In this document: positions 46,533 to 57,662 of the stretch, piece by piece
How positions within the stretch are numbered: position 1 is the stretch's first letter
How the letters are laid out: each line of letters opens with the position of its first letter
Source of the DNA: Seiridium cupressi
Taxonomy: Eukaryota; Ascomycota; Sordariomycetes; Amphisphaeriales; Sporocadaceae
DNA: 64,000 nucleotides
Reading direction: 5' to 3'
Assembly: GCA_036674765.1 (NCBI GenBank)
Contig: JARVKI010000077.1
Span: 124,001-188,000, forward strand
Notes under the pieces: generated by a model
What the model was told of the DNA's origin: nothing
Seen by the model: only the letters and a program-made list of their open reading frames with translations
Database searches by the model: none
Translations under genes and position numbers: made by a program

Positions 46533-47444
46533 GCTCAGCTAGCGTTGTAGAATCTAGTATCAAGACCATGATGGAACCGAATTGCCGACCTAAGCTTTCG
46601 GCGTTCGGACGAGGGTGCCGGTGAGCGACGAGGTGGGGCATGGGCTTTGAAGCCGAAGTAGCTACGCTTGTGGGACCTACGCCAACAGTCAAGTAGCCAG
46701 CAGGGAGATGGCTAGGGTCAACTGCCGGCTTCTGCTACAGTAGCTCAAGATGCAGACGGTAAATAACACATTCGGCAGCCTGCCCGGCGTCGACTCCACT
46801 AGACATGGCAATGTTGTGATAGTGGGCTCGGCACTTTCGGAGCATTAGCACATCCAGATTCCACAAAGCATGCAACCAATTCTTCTCGTGTTAGTATCTA
46901 CCCGATTGGAACATTGAAGTGCAGAGACGGCATACTCGTGCCCATATTAGGCGGCCAACGAGACAGCGCCTTTATTTGGCATCGGTGGAGTCGTATGTCT
47001 CGTAACTGTCATGGAGTAACTTGTAACATAGATTCAATTGAGCCAAGAATGGTGCGACCTTAATAAAAAATCTAGACCGAAGCTCTCAGCCAAAGTAATC
47101 CATAGGAGACGTTCCAAATCATTGGAAGATATGGATGAACTCTGAAACTCATGTGAGAAAAAGGGATATACATTTAGTCGTCGAGCCCTGCAGAGAGCGA
47201 AGTCATTTCTGATCAGGAAACAACCAACTAGGCATTTGAAGTTGCGTTAGGAATGCAGCCCTGAGGTAAAAACAGCTCAGGAATCACCCTTGAGCCATCA
47301 AGTCTGATGAATGCTGGAAGGGGAATCGGCACGCGCAGTACATTCGGCCAATACCCAATCTTCATATATATAACAACTGGCGCAAGACCAACACTATAGA
47401 AGCAAACCAAGTAACACTCATTTCTCCCAGGACTATATATGTAA
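46533..47444. other. Intergenic, 0.9 kb
   Basis: Left border of the putative polyketide cluster. No gene supported; the short open frames lack features. Confidence 0.4.
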
Positions 47445-49050
47445 TCAGTATTTTGGCTTGCTAGGAATAGTCGACATAAATCGATCAACATCGATCTGTA
47501 TGCCCAATAGTTGTGATAGCCATTCCAAGATAATGACAGATGCCTGAGGCCCACCCATATGTCTTTGCTTTGGCACGAAGCTATTCATTCTGTAAGTAAG
47601 TCGTAGGATAATGATATCGAGTAGAAGGATTAACTTGCCGTGCTGCTTTGGGCTTTCCGTGCTGAAGGCAAATAAAGTAGTCATCTATCGGAAATACGCC
47701 TTCGTCCATCCCATTTACTAACAATAACGTTGTACAAGGCTTGCTCAGGGTACCATCGACGACTAAGGAAAACCGTCCCATTGCTTCCCTTTTGAATGCC
47801 TCATAATCAGTTCCATAGCCAAACTTATGACATAAGGCGTGAGCAAGGCTGGCCAATGTAATTAGCTGTTGTCGAGGTTGGAATATATCGGCTGGGGCTG
47901 GGTTGACTTACTCGAATGTATACTCCCGGTTGTCGGCATTCTCAAGCCATTCAGGGCTGAACATATAATGGCACCCTCCCCCATGTGCCACAACGCCTTT
48001 GAGCTTATCTGGATGAGTATGTGCCAACCTGATGCTGTAGAATCCACCAGTACTAAAGCCCCAGTTCACGATTCGGGTTTGGTCAATGGCCTCCTGCTGA
48101 GCTATCCATTCGAACATGCTATCCCAGACTCGATCAGGACTGGTCGGATCCGAGGGGGAACCAGGATTATCGCCAGTACCGGGAACCTCGACGATCAACG
48201 TAGCACAACCGACTTGCCGCCAACCTTCTTTCCATGCTGCCAATTCAGTACGATAAGCATCTAGCCCAGTAAATATTACTACCAGTGGTGCTTTATGAGA
48301 GCTGCTTGTTCTTTCTGGCAGGTGGAAAAATCCAGGAAGAAACCCGCCTTCGCCTTGGACTGCATGCGTATGGGGAATATCAACCTGGACCATTGGGTAT
48401 TTATGCAATCTTGTTCAAACCTTGATTAGTGAATTCCCTTTTAGTTCTGGCTATATAGAGGATATCGAACTTACAAGAGTCCTTTGCGAGCGGCCTCCTT
48501 CCCTTTACTCCATGCGTGCTGCTGCTGCTTCGATCGAGGTATGGGGAACCTAGCGATCCTGTACAAGGCAGAACCGCGGCTGTTAAGATGAAGTGTTAGC
48601 CTGAAGGGATGCATGCCAGAACACTTCGACGTACAGGTATAATTCTGATGCCTCTTCTCGGTTGCCATGCTGTTCTGCAACCATGGCCCGCTCGATAAGA
48701 TGCTCTGCTTTGGGGAAGAAGCACTCTGCGTATTCATCCCAATCATAGGGCTCCTTAAGGCCTTTCTGCAGGGTGTGAGAACCTATATATTATCATTATA
48801 CCCGTCTAAGATAGGCTTACGGACCTTGATAATCTCCTCTACGACAGGTTCAAAATCTTGAATTGCACCGAACATGAATGGGTAGACTCCCAAGGCGCAC
48901 TGCCACCGTTAGCTATGAATAGACAATGACCGCAAGAGAGCCTACCAGTTGTTTCCATTTGGTCTCCCACAAAACCTGAAAGCTCACGTGGTGGGCAGCG
49001 ATGGAATCTAGTTCATCTTGGATGAAATATTCACCTCTCGGACCGGTCAT
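47445..49050 (-). CDS. Ayg1-like alpha/beta hydrolase (polyketide-shortening/hydrolase type)
   Basis: Alpha/beta hydrolase of the FrsA-like/Ayg1 family. Ayg1 shortens the heptaketide YWA1 in fungal melanin synthesis, and relatives occur in many polyketide clusters. Exons (minus strand): 48946-49050, 48821-48899, 48635-48761, 48475-48579, 47912-48409, 47639-47848, 47445-47589; 422 residues. Family N-terminus VLWETKWKQL, cap-domain ALYRIARFPIPRSK, then the core LVVIFTGLDAYR. Catalytic triad: Ser about 257 in NWGFSTGGF, Asp about 353 in LLVNGMDEG, His about 385 in KQRHMGGP. The last intron (47590-47638) uses a GC donor (GCAAGT...ACAG). The 48762-48820 intron has two possible acceptors. Divergent from the LigB gene; no frame damage. 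Confidence 0.88.
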
Positions 49051-49993
49051 TCTTGCTGTGGCTTCCCGTGTCGTACAGCTGTTAATGAATCATACGTGCT
49101 CATTGAGCAATACCGCAGAACACCATCAACCGGAAGCGAGTAATGCGTCAGAAAGACGTAGTTATACATATCCCGACATGCCAACATGTCTCGTGGGGCT
49201 AAAACTTGGGTAGCTCCGGAAACCTGGCAGGAAGACAAACTGTTCCGGTTACTAGCTTCGATGACCCTATGAGAGTTGATTCAGACCCACTTTGCTTAGA
49301 TTTACCCGAAGTTTCACTGCTGTATGACCACGGATCGGCGCTCAGGGAAGTCAAGATGTCACGAGAGCCAAGTTCAAAGTTTGTGGTACCAGTCTTGCGT
49401 TCTCCGTACATGGCATCGTGAAAATTTCAGAAGTGTCCGACTCCCGGCAACCGACAGATCGCCAACAGAAGTGGAGAAGCCGGAGAATACCATTTTTACA
49501 CAGTAAGGATATCAAGGTTCATGATCAAAGGGCAGTGCCATCACAGCAAAAATGTTTGGGTTTCATTCCGGACTCGGGGAAGACATGGGTTGTATCGGTG
49601 CGATCATCTTCAACAACCGAAGATGATCTCAACTTCCGACTTGGCAGGTAATCTTCCGATCATGCAGCAGTCAACCAAGTTCATCGGCAGACTAGAGTAA
49701 GCCGCGTCAATGATAACTAAGACCGGCAAACAATGTCGGCAGATGAGTCTATCCTGGACCTCCGAGGATGCGGGCGTGGGAATGGAGTCGGAAAGCGGCA
49801 GATATTGGGATTCTCCACCACCCTGTCGCAGCTTAGGCAGGGGGCTAGGGGCATTTCCATGCTTATATACACTGGAAGTACGAGAAGAATAACGTCGGCG
49901 CTTTGGCCGCATTGTAAAGCCATATCTATTCAGAGGCAACACACGAACATTGTGACACACCGACTCGCCTGAACTCTTGCTCGCCTTCGCACG
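49051..49993. promoter_or_regulatory. Bidirectional intergenic region between the Ayg1-like and LigB-like genes
   Basis: 943 bp separate the two divergent start codons, so the genes probably share control elements. Several short open frames lie here without any recognisable product. I could not assign a specific factor site by eye. Confidence 0.5.
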
Positions 49994-51132
49994 ATGACCT
50001 CCACCTTAGTCCGTGAAGAAAATTCCATGAATATGGCCGTGGAAGGAGCAGTAGAGTCTTTGGCCCCTGTCCATATGTTTTCTCACGGTTCTCCTATGAT
50101 GCTCGGTGAAGAGCATGCCTCGGCCGATTACTGGGAGGAGTGTGGCAAGCAAGCGCTGGCCAATGGTATTGAACATGTGGTCATGATGGTAAGTAATACC
50201 ACGGTACAGCTCTAGAATTCATCCTTGTTCCTTGTATTTCCCTCTTTGAAACACGGGGAAGAAATTGTGAAAGAGCGTCTTGCAAGTCAGTCTACCTCAT
50301 CATAGTGTTTTACTTACACATGGTAATGCAGGGCGGCCACTGGTCAACCTCGATACCCAGTGCTGTCCTAATCTCAGCAAACCCACAGCCAGTCAAGTCG
50401 CCAATGCCCTTCGTACACTCGACCAAATACAGCAACTACGAGCTGCGTCCAGACCTTGATTTCCTGCCTACCATCACGGCGCACTTGGAAGCGGCGGGTA
50501 TCCGGGCGCTGGCGGACCCCAAGTTCGATTGGATCCACGATACGTATCTAGTACTGATTCGTATGTTCCCGCAAGGCTGTCCGCCGACGACGCTTATTAG
50601 TATGAACGACCTATACGATCCGCATTTTCATATGTCTCTCGGTGTTGCGTTGCGGCCGTTGCGGGCTCGTAAGTATAAAACATTATTTATCGGCTCCGGT
50701 GGCTCTGTACACAATTTATATCGGAACTCATGGGGCCCTATGCTACGTTATCGAGATAATTTCGCACAACCCACACCGCCGGGGAATTGGGCTCTCGACT
50801 TCCGCCAGGACCTATTGAGTGCGATTTGTCCAGGGCACGAGGAGTTGCTGCCTTTACATGAGGCCAAATCCAATCCTCGCAAGGTCCGAAGCACTAAAGG
50901 CAGCGGAGGTCCTTTATTACGAAAAAAGATCACGAGCCTGATGAAGCATCCACTATATAGAGATGCTCATGGTACCGATGATCATTTTATGGCGAACCTG
51001 TTTGTAGCCGGCTTATGTGGCGGAAAGGGGGATGAAAATATGATGAGTGAAATGGGGGCCGAGGATTGGGAGCTAACCAACATATGCAACTCGCAATATA
51101 CACTGGGCTCTTGGAGTGGATATCGGGAGTAA
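49994..51132 (+). CDS. LigB-type extradiol (class III) aromatic ring-opening dioxygenase
   Basis: Non-haem Fe(II) enzyme of the LigB/4,5-DOPA dioxygenase group that opens catecholic rings. Exons: 49994-50188 and 50332-51132, phase 0; 331 residues. The 143-nt intron 50189-50331 (GTAAGT...TGCAG) is long for this window. Family marks: first metal His in MFSHGSPMML, GGHWSTS, LISANPQP, the FDWIHDTYLVLIRMFPQ segment (the usual DHG is altered here), LGVALRPLRARKYKTLFIGSGGSVHNL with a conserved His, and the C-terminal HPLYRDAHGTDDHFMANLFVAG. It is about 40-60 residues longer than bacterial DODA enzymes. Position between an Ayg1-like hydrolase and a PKS suggests it acts on an aromatic polyketide. Confidence 0.87.
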
Positions 51133-52989
51133 CCTAATACTTTGATCTGAGATTCGTTAGCACAATCGCAACCCATACATCCTGAACGTTCAACCTGAGT
51201 AGGTTTTCACGACTATGCAATCAATAAGAATGTAATTTTCAAGCGATCTGGACTCGAATTGACCCAGATATCCATAGAAAGGCTGTGCCCTTCCAGATGA
51301 AGTACAGGGGCCCGAATGTGGGTCTTCCAACTTATAGTCTTGTCCCGCAACCAGGGCCTCTTTGATTCGGCGATGCGTTAGGAGATAATCTGGGCAGCTG
51401 TAAGTGGAAACGCCCTACTATTTGGGACTTACTTCTCCCCGAATGTTACACCATCCATCAACGTAGTACCGTACAAAACACAGGAGCCGAAGTCAACTCC
51501 CAGCTTTACATCAAGCCTTGACCAAAGCTCGGAGAATTGAGTTCGGACAATATCCTTTGTGCTTCCCGCGGTCCCCTTCTTACCGGCTTGGCACTTTCAT
51601 ACCGGGTTCTTCCACATATGTCGGATCAATTCAGTCTTCTTGCGTGCGCTCCGTGAGTGTAGCTATCCGCAAGGGTAAGGCTGTATGATGTTACACCAGA
51701 GCTTGCTTAGAGGTTGTGGAATCATTCAAGCGATCGCCAGTGAAGCGTCGTCATCCGTATGTAGAGTATGCAATGTCACTTAGAAAATCTTCGCAATTGG
51801 CTACACTGCGCTACCCGGCTATCCGTTGTACATACACCCTGGGCCAAGCTGAGCTGATGATCATGGGCGATCTAATCTCACGAAACCCAACTTATTCCAC
51901 TTCTTCGAAATTTCAGAGCTGCCTCAATATCCTCAAGTAGATTGATGAAATTGTTGTGACAGATACATCCAGGAATCAGGGCTGTCTTAGTGTGTCTGAT
52001 GCACAGCGTACCCCAATGTTTCCACGCAGGCGGATCCAGGTACTGTAAACGAGGACGTTGGGAACACCAAATACTATGCTGGCCTTCATAACGGTGCAAT
52101 TAGAACTGTCCGCCCACCTTCCATTTCCAAAGCGTGTTATTGACTCTTCCACCAGTCTTGGACCATAGCCAGCTGATAACCTATCTAGAGATCAGTACAT
52201 GTGACTCTTCCGCTCAAGAACAACAGCCTAGAATTTGAGACTGTCATCTGAGAGGAATAGCATACAGCGGTGAGCCAAGCGCCGTGCATCATTAGAAATG
52301 CAACCGCGCGTCCCAAAGACGATTCTCCCCAAGGCCGCAATGTTCGGTCCAGCTTCATGTTTAGCGGCCGGTAAGGTGGCACTCCGCGATGCGACTCACC
52401 CCAGCCAGCTGGATTATCAACAAGAGGTGCATCGTGGTCCCTCCATGGTGACCATATATGTCGCGGTGGGAGGTTTGGCTCGCCAGTGTCTGCTGATTTT
52501 GGCGACATCCTCCAAAGGGTGCGCAAGTTCAGATAAAGTCAGGTTGATGATGAACCAAGGTTGGTGTAGAGGGTGAACCTCGAGCATGTCCACATTGCGA
52601 CCTGATTCGGGTACCTTGGGAGTATCGTAGCACTAGTCTGATATAGTGACTAGTAAGTCACTGATGTCCGAACCGATGCTCCCGCGGTCAATCATAAAAT
52701 TCGGCCCGCGGGCCCTTTCAAAGACAACCCCACCCACAAATACGCCGAAGTCTACTCTACTCCCACCTTTGCCGTCGTTGCATGCCTCAACTGGTGACGC
52801 CTGAAACAAGCTGCCTTTTGTAAAATATGAAACTAAGATAGCTTTCACCAGTTAATTTCACCTGTCTCAGGTGAGAGTAACAGAAAAGAGAACACAGTCG
52901 ATACATATTTGCCTTCATGATCAATCGATTACTCAAGTTAGAATCTCAGTTCTGATCCTGAAAGAACAAGTGCAGCCTATCGGTCCAAG
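51133..52989. other. 1.9-kb region with unassigned minus-strand coding-like remnants
   Basis: No family recognised, but two places on the minus strand look spliced and coding-like. One runs from about 51600 to the stop at 51190-51192 and includes LWSRLDVKLGVDFGSC, a GTAAGT...TTACAG intron near 51404-51440 and PDYLLTHRRIKEALVAG. The other is an exon ending at 52266 (MKLDRTLRPWGESSLGR, FLMMHGAWLTA) joined by an 81-nt GTATGC...TCTAG intron (52185-52265) to a last exon 52137-52184 (IGYQLAMVQDWWKSQ). No complete gene could be built and no start was found for either. They may be one or two decayed cluster genes. Confidence 0.35.
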
Positions 52990-54623
52990 ATGGCATCCTC
53001 CGAAACAGCCATTGAGAGACTACAGATGGCAGTGGTTGATGGCCGAACCGAAAATGTTCGATACCGCCAGGGTCAACTTCAAAGCCTGTCTGCAGCATTG
53101 CGTGACGATGTCGAGAAGATTGCCAGCGCTCTTGCGGATGATTCGAAAGGTTCGCCCAAAGAGGTCGAGGTAGAATATTACTTGGCCATGAATACCGTCC
53201 GACATTTCTATGACACACTCAACTTCGAAATGGAGTACACGCGAGAGTATCAGGTCGTTCATGGAAAAGATAATGCAATGCGTAGAGAAGGTGTCGGATT
53301 GGTACTTATTCGACCAACGAACCACACCAGATTTTACTCTATTATTGCCCCACTAGCTGCTGCTATCAGTGCCGGGAATTGTGTGGCCCTAGAAGTAAGC
53401 CGAGCATACCATAACTAGATGATAAGACATTAACCTGAGAAAACAGCTTCAAGATACAGTTTTCCCAATTGATGCAGCCTTACGCCAAATCTTGCCCGTT
53501 GCGCTAGATTTTAATACGTTTTGCATAAGCGAAATAACGAAGGACTCCTATATACCCGAGACAGCGGTCCTTGTCGATCAGGCTACTGAGACATCTCCTG
53601 AAAGCCTCAGAAACCAAATCCTTCCAAGCTCAACCATGCGGACAATCGCCATAGTGGACCGTGGAGCAGACGTACAACTCGCGGCGAAATCCGTTCTGAA
53701 CGCGAGGTTCAGTTTCGGGGGCACGTCACCGTATGCTCCTGATCTAGTATTGGTAAATGAGTTTGTCAAGCAGGAGTTCATCGAGGCGTGTTCCGCACAT
53801 GCGACCCCGGCTTACACCAAGGTATCTAGCCTAAAGGCCAACCGAGACCATAGCCGCAAGACACTTCAAGCTTTGAATGACGCAAAGGATAAGAACCAGG
53901 TGTCGATCTTTGGATCTGATGGTTTCAAGCTGATCGATGTCCATACTAGGTAAGTCAGGTCTTGGCAGCTTTCCGTTCAGATAATGGACTAATGGGCATC
54001 AATCACTCTGTATAGATCATCTCCACTTACAAAATTGAAGGTAAAAGGCCGCTACCTGATCATTGCTTCTGTATCCGGTCTTGTTGATGCCATATTCACG
54101 GAGCAATTTGAGTAGGTCAACAAAGAAACGAGCCAGTTCTGCAAGACTAACCGATAACCACAGGCCCCTTCTGGCTGGCTATTTCTTCGCCGGTCCCGCA
54201 GCTGCCAAATACATGGCAGAACAACTCCATTGCCATATATCTTGCATCAATCGAATTCCTGTTCAGTTGCTCGTTGGTCCGGCCGCGCCGACAGCATACG
54301 ACGCTAACTTGTGTTACCGCTATACTAAAGAGATGTTTTCTGTTTCAAGACCTCTTTTTATTGAGGCTCCAACCGAAGCTTTTGCTAATGCAGAGGAGTT
54401 GCTTGCTGATTCTAACAAGACGTCCGCCTCAAGTCTTCGGAGGCTGGCAGTCAAACCGCTCAAGCCAATTGGGCAACCAGGCAATTCCCATCTCAGCTAT
54501 TTCGATACTGGATTTGTGATCATGGCCAGCATAACATTCTTTGGCTTCCTTCCCGTCCTGGGTTATAGCAGCTGGATCATTGCGAGGAAGGGGCATGACA
54601 TATTCTTACGTTGGAAATATTGA
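52990..54623 (+). CDS. Aldehyde dehydrogenase-like protein lacking catalytic motifs
   Basis: ALDH-superfamily fold. Exons: 52990-53394, 53447-53949, 54016-54111, 54164-54623; 487 residues, all joins frame-preserving. Family marks: LQSLSAALRDDVEKIASAL helical N-terminus, GVGLVLIRPTN, PLAAAISAGNCVALE (substrate/coenzyme cleft), IVDRGADVQLAAKSVLNARF. In active enzymes the next segment is GQxC with the nucleophile Cys; here it is FGGTSPYAPDLVLV, with no Cys, and the ELGG glutamate motif before it is also absent. The C-terminus adds a hydrophobic stretch (FVIMASITFFGFLPVLGYSS), a possible membrane anchor. Probably a pseudo-enzyme or an enzyme reused for other chemistry. No frame damage, so this is not simple decay. 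Located in the putative polyketide cluster. Confidence 0.82.
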
Positions 54624-55870
54624 AATACAGTGATCATGTAGCATATTGTGTGGGTGCCAGTGTCAGAATAGGGGCCCCAACCACCTGGATTATCGGGCTT
54701 CTCAGCCACTACATATAAACTAGCTACCTCCCACTGCCTACGGCAACCTTCTGATACCCAAGATATCACTCAATTCACCTCATACCCTTCGTTCCATCTC
54801 AACACCCAGCGCGTCGACATAGACCGCGCGAGTTGACGGTATATCTCCAAATCATCATAACTCAGCCAAATCATGTCCGTATCAAGAGCTTTTGATATAG
54901 ACTTAAGGGCAATCGGATGAAAAATGAAGAGTATAGGATAGAAGCCGAGGTCTTCACGCGCAGTACCGCTGCCGCGGGCATTAAATACCACGAGATTACC
55001 GAGATGGTCGGCACGTCGACGCGCCAAACTGTGACCAAGATCATCCCTCGCAGTACACAGATTCTAATCCGATATGTCGTACCTCTGCGAACAGCTTCTC
55101 GGACAGGGGGTCTTCGACGGCTATAATCAACATCGAGAATTCGTCATGTGTGTCTCTTTTCCTGTTACCCATTGGGAGAAGATGGAGTCCAAGGCCAGTC
55201 TTGGCTATCTCTGGCAGAGCGATTAGAAGAAACAAAGGCAGTACATCTTAGACTGCTACGGAGTGAGGGCGTGCGGCGCCAAGAATTCTTTTGGGACGGT
55301 ATAGACACGTCGGGGAGAGGAGGGGACGAGCGTCCAGCTTACTAGCAAACTCCATGATAGAGAATTCTGATGGGAAATTAGGGGAACCTAGACAACGAAG
55401 CGATGATCATGCAGTCAGTGCATGTCGATATGAATAAGCTCAACCGAAGGTAAAAGGTCTTCAGATGACCGCTCTTCGATCAACGTGATTATACGGCACC
55501 GTATGCGACCAGCGATCAGTCCCATCCACCTGATTACTCCCCACAATGACGTGTGGCAGGCAATAGCGGTCCGTTGATTTTACAATTTGCTATTCGGCTG
55601 TCATGAACATCGTCTAGCCCGTAGCTAGCGCTACGTAGGAGATACGGCGATTGAAGTTGCTGGCCTCTTCTCAGCAAGCAACATTTTGGCAGGGAAAATG
55701 AAGTGTTTAGCTGATAGCCGTGGCGTTCCTCCCGCTTGGGTGGTTAGGTGGGAAGGTCTTGAATAATAGCTACAGAGGCTTCACATGGTTGATCCTGGAA
55801 AACGAGTACATTGCCACTAACTGCTCCTTTCGATACAATGTTTACCAACGTATGAAGCATTATATGAGAG
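54624..55870. other. Intergenic, 1.25 kb
   Basis: Two short minus-strand open frames (54770-55027 and 55041-55235) are adjacent and might be pieces of one small gene (DEFSMLIIAVEDPLSEKLF; SISKALDTDMIWLSYDDLEI), but no plausible intron joins them. The remainder holds nothing I can support. The P450 gene ends at the right boundary. Confidence 0.4.
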
Positions 55871-57662
55871 TTATATACTCGTATTATCTAGTTCACGCCG
55901 CTGAAGGCGTACATTGAGCCCAGCCTGGTTTACTAACCAGCGATTAGACAGTACCCACGCCTTTCCCGAGTCAACCAGCGACAACTGGGCATAATTAGCT
56001 GGAACATCTTCGACCTGGAAAGAAAGAAGGTTATTACGTTGTATCTCGTAAATATTGTCGGTATCAACTTATAAATTTCGAGAAACGCCAGGTTTTTCCC
56101 CAGGCACGCTCGATAGCCAGACCCGAACTAGTGGTTCGATCCAAATCAGCACATATCAAGCCTTTGAGTTTCGCTTTTCCCTTACAGTAAGTAGACATCG
56201 ATCCATAAGCGCACGCTGTTCGGCGTCCTCACCGAGCCACCGCTCTGGATTCCATCGGTCTGCATCTGCTCCGTAGACAACGGGGTCTCGGTGCATGACC
56301 CACGGGTTAACGCCAACAATGGTGCCCCCGGGGAAATACTGACCGCATACATGGGCTCCGTCCCGCGGTACCACACGCTCAAGGGTCAGCCCGGCGGCCG
56401 GATGGAGGCGGCCGGCCTCCTTGATACAAGCGTCGAGGTAAGGCAGACGGCGGGATTCTGCCCATGAGACAATGTCGGAGATCATGCCCTGGCTCTTCGC
56501 AAGTGAGAGCTCCTCCGTGAGTCTTCGCAGGCTTTCTGGGCTCATAAGCAAGTTGTAGACAATTGCACGTAGCGTGATTGCTGTGGTATCGCTGCCGGCC
56601 AGCACATTTGAGACGGTCCACGCAGTCACATAAGACTCAGGGATGACATCCCTGTCCTTTTCCTGTATCGCCATAAACCGAGACAGGAAGTCTCTTGTGT
56701 TGTCACGATCTGTTGCGGCGACCCTGTGGCGGGACTGGTCGAGCGCAAAAGCGGCGACGGGGGCTATTTTCTTGGTTGCAAAGTAATTGAGCAGGGGATT
56801 CTTGTCTAAAAGAAGATCAAGCCAGGGTATCTGGCCAACCTATTCATGTCGTCAGTTTCGTCAGCGCAACAGAATGTGTAGCATCAAAGTGCTTGAAGTC
56901 CTTTTTCCTGGGGGGAGTACAGACCCAAGAAGCGTAGAGGAAAACTCGCCAATTAGACGCGATAATACCGCTTACGTCCTTTCCTTCATCTAGGAATCCC
57001 AAACGCTTGCTCCAGGTGACCTCACCGATCACGTCAAAGGCAAACCAATGCAGCCATGTCGCCAAATCGACGCCGTGACCGGGCTCGACCTGTTTCTGCA
57101 CCTCTTCCACACGGGTGAGGAATGCATCGATCGTCGAGTCCACGAGAGGCTCAAACTCAAGGAGGCTAGTCATAGAATAGAGGCCGGCTATTGGTCGCTT
57201 CAGAGACCGGTGAAGGCTCTCGTCCTGCGCGTGGAATATGCCAATAACCCTTCTCCCACCTACCATGGGCTGGAGAGTCTTGTAGAAATCGGACTGTCAC
57301 ATAACAAGTCTGTTTAGCCCGCAATGAACCAAAACTCCAGTATGTATCCTCACCTTGCCGAACCGACCAACACTAGTCCCGTATATCTGCGACACAGCGC
57401 TGGGATCGCAGATACTGACACTGTTTGGCCCGAGGCGGACAAACTTGCCATACTTCTGATGTAGCTCGATGTGTATGGCATGGGCTCGGCCTGAACGTGC
57501 CCAAATCAGCCTTGGGATATTGGTGACAGAGGCCAGAACCGGTCCCGGTATATGGCGCAGTCGGCTCCAGCGGCGATAAATATAGAACGTGGCTAGGAGA
57601 CAGCCAAACAAGAGGACGCGTGACAATTCCTCCCTTGTCAGGGAATTTTCGATTATCGACAT
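55871..57662 (-). CDS. Cytochrome P450 monooxygenase
   Basis: Haem-thiolate monooxygenase, ER-anchored. Exons (minus strand): 57354-57662, 56925-57293, 56186-56839, 56038-56127, 55871-55984; 511 residues, all introns phase 0. N-terminal anchor VLLFGCLLATFYIYRRW, then the hinge HIPGPVLASV. Motifs: I-helix AGSDTT (about 307-312), K-helix ExxR in CIKEAGRLHP (367-370), PERF-like WNPERW, and the haem-binding FGSGYRACLG (445-454, Cys about 452). The haem motif lies in a separate 90-nt exon. The last intron (55985-56037, 53 nt) must use the second AG so that the tail reads SNRWLVNQAGL; the nearer AG would leave a 23-nt intron. The sequence resembles the pisatin-demethylase-like fungal group. Divergent from the PKS. 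Confidence 0.93.
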
